Positions 14,732 through 21,992 of a stretch of 21,992 nt of DNA are shown here, piece by piece. Origin of the DNA: Dunaliella salina (taxonomy: Eukaryota > Chlorophyta > Chlorophyceae > Chlamydomonadales > Dunaliellaceae); contig MU069490.1 in the NCBI GenBank assembly GCA_002284615.2, forward strand, positions 643,855-665,846, written 5' to 3'. The notes under the pieces were generated by a model. It saw only the letters and a program-made list of their open reading frames with translations. It was not told where the DNA came from and did no database searches. Within the stretch, counting starts at the first letter, position 1. Each line of letters opens with the position of its first letter. The translations under genes and the position numbers were made by a program.

Positions 14732-17306
14732 GTAAGGTTACCAGTTCATTGCCCATTGCCCAGCAGAATAAGTGGAAGATTCATGGTATTCCCAAACTTG
14801 CATTGCACTACCTGTTGACACCATTAGCATTCCTGCCCACCAAAAAGGCACATGCCGCACAATTGCAACTGAGCATGCGTACAACACAGTGCCAAGGAGG
14901 AAGAACAAGTGCCTAGAAATTTGATAACTGCAGAGGGGCTCGGGGAGTCTCTGCACAGTTGCTTTATGCGGAGTCCTGCAGTGTGGGCTGTCAACAGACA
15001 ACACAGATTCCATGACAAATCACAGATAACGAAGACCAGTACAACTCGCATGCAAATTGTGGGCCTACTTGGGCAGAGCAGTCGATAGCATGATGGAATA
15101 CATGCAAGGCTATGGTACATAGTTCACTGCCACAGAGCAAGCATTCACAATGCTGTCACTCGACTGGATGAATCCAGCACACCCTGTCGCAGCTGCCAAT
15201 GCCTACTTGAACCACTTAGCGCAATCGCGCGTGCTGAAGCTGCACCTCACTATCCAGAGAAGGCTAACAGCACCTGCTGGAGTGTACCAAGACCACTGCA
15301 AGATATCACTCTTGAGGATGCATGTAGTAAAAGAGGGTCCCGTCACCCAGAAACATCACTCTCCAGGCTTCATGGGACGGAAGTGGGTGCGCTGAGCTCG
15401 CATTGCAGCAATAGCTGACGTCTTGGTTTCTGCACTCACAAGACAGCACAACTAGCCACGTAATTACACTGCAGTGTCTGTGTGGTGTGTGTGTGTGTGT
15501 GTGTGGTGTGTGTGTGTGTGTGTGTGGTGTGTGTGTGTGTGTGTGTGGTGTGTGTGTGTGTGTGTGTGNTGTGTGTGCAAGAGCGCAAGAGCACAGGTAT
15601 CTGCACTTGCAAGGATGTGGGTACATGCAAAAGGGCTAAAATGCTTTCAAAAACCCATCTGAACAAGGCAATGAGTGAGTCTGTATACACATTGTTGTGC
15701 TTTAGAGCACTGTTCTTTACAATCATGGATCTTGCAGAGGTCAGGAGGAGGGGGCATTCAACTTCATTAAAATTGTTGGGCAACCTAACAGAATTTCACT
15801 CGCCTGGGCAAAAGCCCTTCAATGAGTACAATCTCTAGAGTGCCCCCACCAATGGGCCTAGATCTTCCTTCTTCAATTACCCACAGGCTTTCTTCCTTCA
15901 GTAGAGGTTCACGCGCACACCCCTTCCTGGCACATCCAATACACCCCGCTCTGAAATTCTGAGCAGCCTACCAAACAAAAACTGCTTGGCAAACCTTCTG
16001 TGCCAGGAATGTGCCCACAGTGTTGCCAAGTTCCAGCGACCTGGGGGCGCAGCAGGCAAAGTTTGGGAGCGGAGGTTCCATCCACTTTTGTCCTAGCCAT
16101 TCCCATCCCAGCCATTTGAGCAGCCCCTGGATCAGCTCCCATACAAATAATTTGAATCAGCTTGCTGATGAGGACCTTCTTTCTGGGTCCAGGGTTGGGG
16201 CGGCCCTGTTTGGGGTTTCACAGTCCACCTGTGGACGCAAACAGCTTACTGTCAGCCAGCAGATTCCCATTCTGATAGATGGTTAACACTGCAAGTTGAG
16301 AAGCGAGAGCACAGGAGCCTACAGGAAACATGACCCTTGGACGTCATGCACAAATTCTGTCGTGAAGTATTCAGAATCCTGACCTTGGAGCTATCAATTG
16401 GTAAATGTAGGTGTCCAATCAGGGGGTGGGGGTTGGGGAGTAATTTGGGACAGGTCGAAGATTATGGACCCCCCTCTGAAATTGTCTGTGCCAACTCTAC
16501 AGAACTAAAAATGTACCATCGGGCTCCTGAGCTCAAGAACTGTTGACTAGCACCCTCATTGTGCAAATCGCGCAAAAGGGGGGGCCTCTCTGCAAGAACT
16601 GGAGTTAGTGTCACATGCGCACGGGTGTGGGTCCCAAGGGATGTGGAGGCAAACATGCTGCAAACAAAACCAAACTTCTATGTTTGTAGACATGCGCTCA
16701 GTAACAGTGCTCAGCGAAGTCGGGATGGACAGTTTAGGAATATGCAAGCCATTTATGGGTGCCTGGCAGGACAGGCATGCATGGGTATTTGCAGCTCAGC
16801 TTATGCCCCACGTCTCCATCCTTGTCCATGAGAAATTGGCCATGCTTGCATCGCTACCTTGAAAAGCAACAAATACAATCCCCATGGTAGGATGATCAAT
16901 TCTTCTCTCAATGCCACCAGTCCATGTACATATGCTTTTTTTGAAGGGTGTTTCACAACGTAAGGAACAAGAGCATGATGAACATGCTCAGGAACTCTGA
17001 ATTGTATGCATTTGACATAAAAATGAAACCAAGTGTGAAAGCAGCGTGGCAGAGGGAAACTCTGTTGTTAAATTGCACATCAATTTGTCCGAAGTGTCAT
17101 GAGGGGCAGTTACTTGCCAGTTGTCAGTGTTACACCCCCCTTTCCCCTCATCAGTGCCCCCTTTCATTGCCTTGACAACTTTAAACCATGAGGAGGGGTG
17201 GTCAACATCCATGATTTAGAGTGAGTGCCACATACGTTAGTGTGGGAGAGGTATGCGGCTGCTCACGCACAGCGAAACAATCCAGACTCCCAGGACAGTG
17301 GGAATG
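14732..17306. other. Region without recognisable genes
   Basis: Apart from the GT array at 15475-15577 and a short perfect GAGCATG/CATGCTC inverted repeat (16971-16989), nothing on either strand is recognised. A frame open at 15150-15395 (starting MLSLDWMNPAHPVAAANAYL) looks mildly protein-like but has no domain and no clear splice sites, so it is not called. Confidence 0.45.
15475..15577. repeat. (GT)n array with a 21-bp higher-order period
   Basis: GG interruptions fall at 15484-15485, 15505-15506, 15526-15527 and 15547-15548, exactly 21 bases apart, in an otherwise pure GT array. The unknown base at 15569 lies where the next GG would be. Confidence 0.9.
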
Positions 17307-17362
17307 TACATTTGGAGTCGTACATTCGGAGTCGCGCATTTGGAGTCGTACATTTGGAGTCG
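17307..17362. repeat. 14-bp x 4 minisatellite
   Basis: Four adjacent units of exactly 14 bp: TACATTTGGAGTCG (17307-17320), then copies with one change (17321-17334), two changes (17335-17348) and none (17349-17362). A partial TA(T) start follows. Confidence 0.95.
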
Positions 17363-17769
17363 TATGCGGCGAGGTTAAGTTGGAAGAGCAGTCCATGGAG
17401 TTGTGCAATGCAGTCCCGGGCGCTGGGGAGAGCAGGCATGTACGCGTGTGTGCTTCTTGGATCTGCCCACTACTCTGCTGCAGCTCACCATTGGACATGC
17501 AGGGAATGGAATATTGAAAGTGGAGAAAGCCAGTACCATCATTTTACTTCACAGTGCTGGAAAGTGGAGTGGGCTGGGGCACCGGAGCAGTTGAAGTTGG
17601 AGGGGAGGCTGCCAAAAATTTCAGTCGTTCTTAAGTAAAAAGAGCAAGGTTCTTAGGTGCCTTATTACAATTCGAGCCTCACAGAGGTAGCTATGCGTCC
17701 TTGTCTATCATCTCCGGAAGGCCACCAAGTGTAAGCATTGTAAGCAACCCTCCTGTGTATTGCTGTATC

Positions 17770-17946
17770 TCAGCAACTTATCCCGGCAATTCTCCTCAGA
17801 CAAAGGTCATTGTCCCTTCCTGAGTCCCTCCCATTGAAGTACTAGGGGTGAAAGGCTCAAAGGAAGGTGATTCACACCCAGAGGCCTATGAAAGAATATC
17901 TCCAAGCAAGATGATCCATCTCCATGAAGAGCAATGACCAACTCGG

Positions 17947-18029
<83 letters not shown>

Positions 18030-18030
18030 N

Positions 18031-18102
<72 letters not shown>

Positions 18103-19248
18103 CGCGCGCACGAGCGCACTGAGGCAGAGCAGGGAACTGCTGACAGCTCTCTGCTTTTCATGCTGCAGGTAATATTGCAAGGCCTACCATGGGGAAGTAC
18201 GCTGCCCAGCTCATCCATAACTTCCTGGAAATGCTTGCACATAAGTTCATGGTGGTGCTCAGACAGGCCTCTGAACTTGATCAAGTCGTAGTGGTACTCC
18301 CGCAGGTCAATCTTCTCAGTCTGCACGAGGAGCAGAACAGATTGTGTGGGCGTTAGTTGCAAGGCATACATTAGGTGTGCGTGAGCCTCGTTGTGCATGC
18401 TCATGGGTTCACTTCAGCACCACTGGGCACGAGTGCTTAGGATGCTGGCATGTAACAGCAACTAAAGAATTCTAAGGTAGGGCCCATGCACACATCACCA
18501 GGCACCCATGGGGCAAGAAGGCACACCGTGCTGGCCTGCTCTGCCATTAATTGCTTCCCACAAATTTGAATGCTTGCAGGAAGGAAGGGGCTCCCTGGCG
18601 TGCGTTGGAGATGTGTGCCACCTACCGAGCCACCGAACAAAATCTCCATCATCGTTTCCTGCTTGTGCCGGAGACCAGCTGCACACATGCCCTCGAAGAA
18701 GGGAACCAGCTGCGCGTCCGCAAAAATCTGCGGGGAGTGTAGGGAGCGGAGTAGGGGCGCCTTAGTGAGAACGCTGGGTCAAGGCTTCCGGGCCACACCT
18801 GGTACTCCTGCCGGAGCAAACCCGGCACCCCCACCACACGGCAGAACGGTAGTCCCCGGGTGCAAGAAAGCATTGTGTGTGCTCACCTTAGCAAACAGCA
18901 AGTCCGTGACCTTCTTCATCGCCACCTCCTGCAGGCATGCAAGCGAGCACACGGGGGTTATGAGGGCAGGGAGTACCTGCACACTTGACTTGGGCAGCAG
19001 CCCTTGCTCCAAGACCAGCTACAATGCTTACTTTGCTGCTGATGAACCAGCTGCTGTTGTTGTCGGGATTCCAACTGTTTCACTGGGTTGGGGTGCGTGG
19101 CGCCACTGGCAAGCCACACTGCTCGCTTTCAAGCAAGCAGGACCGCTCCATACGTCCAAGTAGTGCTGCTCACCTTTGAAAAGACCTTATGATTCCCATC
19201 GTCGGCAGTACTGCCAGGCGCCTGTAGACGAGCCCGGTGGTGCGCCAT
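17770..19248 (-). CDS. Truncated (2-on-2) hemoglobin, five predicted exons
   Basis: Predicted exons, minus strand: 19174-19248 (ATG), 18887-18928, 18626-18727, 18188-18320 and tentatively 17770-17819; all introns are GT-AG and about 133 residues result. Exon 2 reads EVAMKKVTDLLFAK, exon 3 IFADAQLVPFFEGMCAAGL then RHKQETMMEILFGGS, exon 4 DLREYHYDLI, GLSEHHHELM and CKHFQEVMDELG. This matches the group 1 truncated-hemoglobin pattern AD..L..FF.G, L-x3-Q, FGG, then the proximal His (in REYHYDL). The L-x3-Q residues fit E7 Leu and E11 Gln; the B10 position is Phe, usually Tyr. The family binds haem and O2 or NO; algal members are linked to NO handling and nitrogen metabolism. Exon 1 (MAHHRARLQAPG to HKVFSK) lacks the Gly-Gly that normally precedes EVAM, so a microexon or wrong exon 1 is possible. 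Exons 2-4 are secure, exon 1 likely, exon 5 weak. Confidence 0.75.
17949..18110. repeat. Long (GT)n array in the last hemoglobin intron
   Basis: About 150 bases of GT (CA on the coding strand) from 17949 to 18098 with an N at 18030, where the phase slips by one base, then a CG-rich end (CGTGCGCGCGCA). It lies inside the predicted intron 17820-18187, about 80 bases from the exon 4 donor. Alternating purine-pyrimidine tracts like this can adopt Z-DNA. Confidence 0.95.
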
Positions 19249-19448
19249 TACGTTATGAATGAAGTGAGGCACCCAGTTGGTGGTGCCACCAATGGACGGA
19301 GGGGCTTGACCAAGGACAATAACGCTGTGCGGAACGAGATGCACGAAAAGGTGCACTCAGACCGCTTTTATTCTAGAGAGCCGACAATTGTGTTCTAGGA
19401 AATCAACAATTCTATTCTGCAAATGCGAGGGGTGAAAAAATTGGAGCA

Positions 19449-19495
19449 GAATTCCGCCAAAGTCGAACCGAACAAGTAGACTTTGGCCAGAATTC
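19449..19495. promoter_or_regulatory. Hairpin upstream of the hemoglobin gene
   Basis: GAATTC (19449-19454) and CCAAAGTC (19457-19464) are mirrored by GACTTTGG (19479-19486) and GAATTC (19490-19495). The inner stem is perfect over 8 bp, with a 14-base spacer. It lies about 200 bases upstream of the predicted hemoglobin start codon, so it could be a dyad regulatory site; that role is inferred from position only. Confidence 0.35.
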
Positions 19496-19649
19496 CAGCT
19501 ATCAAGTCCAAGTCACCACAACTGTAAGTAAGCATAAACTCAAATTAAAATAAATCCATGTGATGCGAAGTGACATTATTGGGTCGTTGACAAACTTCAA
19601 TGTCTTCATAGACACATCACAACAAGTTCGTGCCTGCCTCGAGTGAGGC

Positions 19650-19935
19650 TCATAAAGTAGAAGTGTTACAGGTTACACTTGTCAAACCATTCCTGTTGTG
19701 GTTCCGTGGCGCCGAGAATTGAAGCGCGCTCTGTGCTTTAACTCGTTAGTTACGCGCGTATCAATTTTGTGCATCTAACATGGCCTCATACGCCTTCGTC
19801 TGTACAATCTAATGTTGTCCCCTGCTTCCCTGACCATCATGTAGGCCACGGAAAAAAAAGGAAGTAAAATCTGTACGGAAGTAAGTCTGCGCTGGACAAA
19901 AGCCAGCGTGCATAAATGCCGAAAGGCCCCAGTCA
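19650..19935. repeat. Dispersed repeat, copy 1
   Basis: Shares with 20384-20613 the blocks GTCAAACxxTxCCTGTTG, GTGGCGC then GAATTGAAGCGC, CATGGCCT, ATCATGTxGGCCACGGAAA and GTGCAT, in the same order and orientation. Copy 1 is longer by small insertions, for example around 19740. Confidence 0.7.
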
Positions 19936-20160
19936 TCCCTGCTGCTAGAGTAAAGTGAAAGTCTATAATGGACAGCAGCCAGCTAACGTTTAGGAAAGAC
20001 CCATCAGCACTGACGCAGACAGTGAGTCCCAGTGGCAACCAAGTGAAACCAAGCTAATGCAGGTCTGGCGGTTTGCCAGCCATCCGTCCAGGTGAGCGCC
20101 TCCTGTGGGCGGCCCGTCCCATGGGCTCCCCCCCCGATTCTCCAATACTCAGGTTGCTGA

Positions 20161-20304
20161 CATGGATGGCATGATTGGTCTTGTTCTATTTCGTCCAGAT
20201 TTTGACGGCAGTACCAGTTAGCTATCACAGAGGGCTATCTGGCCTGTATGCCAGATATGCTCTTTCTTGTGTTTCTTTCTCAAATCTGACCATGCCATCC
20301 ATGG
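20161..20304. repeat. Nested inverted repeat (MITE-like)
   Basis: CATGGATGGCATG and TTGGTC at 20161-20180 are complementary to GACCATGCCATCCATG at 20288-20303, apart from a small gap. Near its right half lies a perfect TATCTGGC/GCCAGATA hairpin (20236-20257) with a 6-base loop. The ~144-bp size with terminal inverted repeats recalls a MITE, but no target duplication is visible. Confidence 0.5.
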
Positions 20305-20383
20305 TCTCTTGTAGTAATAATAATACATTTTTTTAAATTGGAGGACCCCAGATCACTCCACTGGCCTCAGATCATTCAAAGAC

Positions 20384-20613
20384 ACATAGAGTGAATTTGT
20401 TACATGTGTCAAACATCCCTGTTGATGTTCAGTGGCGCGCAGAATTGAAGCGCATTGCATACCATGATTGTATCAGACATGGCCTACACGTTCATCTGTA
20501 CAAGCTAATACTCTTCTCTAACTATCATGTGGGCCACGGAAAGGAAAAAGGTTAAAGCAAAAGTCCGCATGGACAGAAGCCAACGTGCATCAAGACAAAG
20601 GGAGACATGACCA
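20384..20613. repeat. Dispersed repeat, copy 2
   Basis: Diverged direct copy of 19650-19935, about 730 bp away in the same orientation. It keeps GAATTGAAGCGC, GACATGGCCTACACG, ATCTGTACAA, GGCCACGGAAA and the terminal CAACGTGCAT block. Confidence 0.7.
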
Positions 20614-20980
20614 GTTCTATGCAACGTAGTAGAACTGCAGTTCTTGTAGGCGAGTGACAAGTGTGACGCTCTCTTATTGCCGTTTTGCAATGAGGATGCT
20701 CATCTTTTCCTCCTTGGGCTTCAGACCAGTGTTAGCTTAGTTTCAGCTCTCGCCTGCCTTTCCTGGTTTCCTGCAGACATCTTGGCTGCCCAGCAGACTT
20801 GCCTGGTGCATTCGTGCAGCAGATGTGCATGCAGGCTTGTGAGGTGCTTTTTGTCCCGCGTGTTTGTGTCCTAGCTCAGGCTGTTTTCCCTGCCTGCCCT
20901 GTTGCCCTGTGGCTGTTTTCTTTTTCTGGGTGCCTCCCTGGTTTGTGTGTGGGTGTTTCCCTTGTGTGTTTTCTGGTCTG

Positions 20981-20998
20981 CCCCCCCCCCCCCCCCCC
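20981..20998. repeat. C18 homopolymer
   Basis: Eighteen consecutive C. On the minus strand it is a G18 run; its length is likely to be unreliable in assembly. Confidence 0.95.
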
Positions 20999-21173
20999 AA
21001 GTAAGGAACACGCTTAGGACTTCCCCGCAATTTGATGGTGTTGCATGCGTGCTAGCAAATTGAAGCACACACACTAGTTCGACCCTTCAGCCAAGCTTTC
21101 ATGACCACCTCAAGGTTTAGTCATAGTTACTCCCGCTGTTTACCTGCGCTTGGTTGGTGGAACACGCCTCACG

Positions 21174-21295
21174 AGCCGGAATAGACCCCACAGTTTGCAT
21201 GGCAACTGAAGTGAAGCATAATTCTGCGATGGAGAGCAACAAGCAAGCGCTTCGGATAGACCCAACAATCAGCACTGCACAAGAAGTGAGTATAG
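21174..21295. repeat. Diverged two-copy duplication of ~75 bp
   Basis: CGGAATAGACCCCACA then GAAGTGAA near 21175-21215 matches CGGATAGACCCAACA then GAAGTGAG near 21250-21290. A plus-strand frame crosses it, giving GIDPTVCMATEVK and RIDPTISTAQEVS, but there is no other sign of a gene. Confidence 0.45.
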
Positions 21296-21859
21296 TGAAG
21301 TTTGGTTGCAATTTTGCAGGGTGTCAGTGGACCAATATGCCAGACATGCCTTTTCATGGCTCAAGGTTTGTCCTTTTCAGGGTCGGAAAGTGAGTGAAAT
21401 TTTTTTGGGGCGGAGCCCTCCTTAGGCGGCGTAGCCCCCTTATGTTCTTTACACGTTTGACTGGTCAACACTGAAAGAATAAAGCTTTGAGCCACCCAGG
21501 CCCTTCATAAGAAAGGTACCATATGAAAGTTAATTACGCGCTGATTCTGAAGCTAGTGCCTGGTGCACGGTGAAGTCTGCTTGCCCTGCCGAGGTTACGA
21601 GAACTGCACGGAAGCATTCCGTCCAAGACAAAACATTTGGAATGCTCATCAACTTCGTTAAATTGGTAGAATTGTAATTTTGCCCCTCTCCTTTGAGTTT
21701 GCGGAGACGTGGTAGAGACATCGGACATCGTTGTAGCAGGCACTCTCATGGAGACATGCTATCGTGTGGGGTGCTCGAAGCATGGAGGTAGGAGAGTTGC
21801 AACTGCTGAGGACTGTTGACAGAAATCCTTTGCCCTCATGTGCATGAGCAGAGGGGTTT

Positions 21860-21880
21860 AGGGGGGGTGCAGCCCCCCCT
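21860..21880. other. G7/C7 hairpin
   Basis: Seven G (21861-21867), a TGCAG loop, seven C (21873-21879), closed by A-T. A related GGGGCGGAGCC to GTAGCCCCC palindrome lies near 21409-21440. Confidence 0.7.
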
Positions 21881-21898
21881 GCATGATTCATTTCAACA

Positions 21899-21904
<6 letters not shown>

Positions 21905-21992
<88 letters not shown>
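21905..21992. repeat. (CA)n microsatellite at window end
   Basis: Pure AC dinucleotides to the last base of the window; true length unknown. Confidence 0.97.

Larger units (their letters stand above)
19249..21904. other. Region without recognisable genes
   Basis: No coding region is supported. The first part is the 5' flank of the hemoglobin gene. The rest holds a two-copy dispersed repeat, a nested inverted repeat, an 18-base C run, a diverged internal duplication and GC-rich palindromes. An AATAAA near 21479 has no gene to serve. Confidence 0.45.

Noticed and set aside
15436..15838. Val-Cys and Thr-His open frames
   Set aside because: Products of GT/CA repeats.
17886..18404. Single 172-codon minus ORF ending in poly-Thr-His
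   Set aside because: Only 18188-18320 is exon; the rest reads through introns and the GT array.
18570..19163. 197-codon plus-strand frame
   Set aside because: Lies antisense to hemoglobin exons 2-3 and their introns; no domain.
21060..21090. AGTTCGACCC resembling a tRNA T-arm
   Set aside because: No acceptor, D or anticodon stems can be built around it; no tRNA gene found in the window.

Overview
The window looks like nuclear DNA of a chlorophyte green alga, about half GC. The evidence is GT-AG introns, long (CA/GT)n arrays, TGTAA-type candidate polyadenylation signals, a truncated-hemoglobin gene, and a non-LTR retrotransposon of the dual-endonuclease (Dualen/RandI) type first described in Chlamydomonas. 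A Dunaliella-like chlorophycean would fit the moderate GC, but that is inference. Both window ends lie in (CA)n arrays.

Layout. 1-434: (CA)n, then a probable last exon of a plus-strand gene with a Gln-rich C-terminus. 435-3277: no convincing gene; it holds a strong hairpin, a degenerate minisatellite, a tiny retro-inserted stem-loop element and a cluster of CTGATTCAG-like palindromes. 3278-3441 and 11961-12715 (minus strand): the two halves of one old LINE C-terminal coding fragment. 3442-11960 (plus strand): an 8.5-kb non-LTR retrotransposon that split that fragment, bounded by a perfect 12-bp target-site duplication. Its domain order is AP endonuclease, reverse transcriptase, a long basic linker, a PHD-type finger, a PCIF1-methyltransferase-like region, RNase H, a CCHC finger and a restriction-like endonuclease. 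It is broken by stops, frameshifts and a ~250-bp nested insertion.

12716-14460: hairpins, two more copies of the stem-loop element, and a small minus-strand ORF with one in-frame TAG, set between AT-rich TCCGCA repeats. 14461-17769: mostly without recognisable genes, apart from one possible exon, a 21-bp-periodic GT array and a 14-bp x 4 minisatellite. 17770-19248 (minus strand): a five-exon truncated-hemoglobin gene with a long (CA)n in its last intron; exons 2-4 are well supported. 19249-21992: intergenic, with a hairpin upstream of the hemoglobin gene, a ~250-bp duplicated repeat, a nested inverted repeat, homopolymer runs and the terminal (CA)n.

How it fits together. The best-supported order of events is LINE fragment first, dual-endonuclease element inserted into it, then decay and a further nested insertion. 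The hemoglobin gene is the one apparently intact cellular gene. The least ordinary feature is the PHD plus methyltransferase-like module inside a dual-endonuclease retrotransposon.
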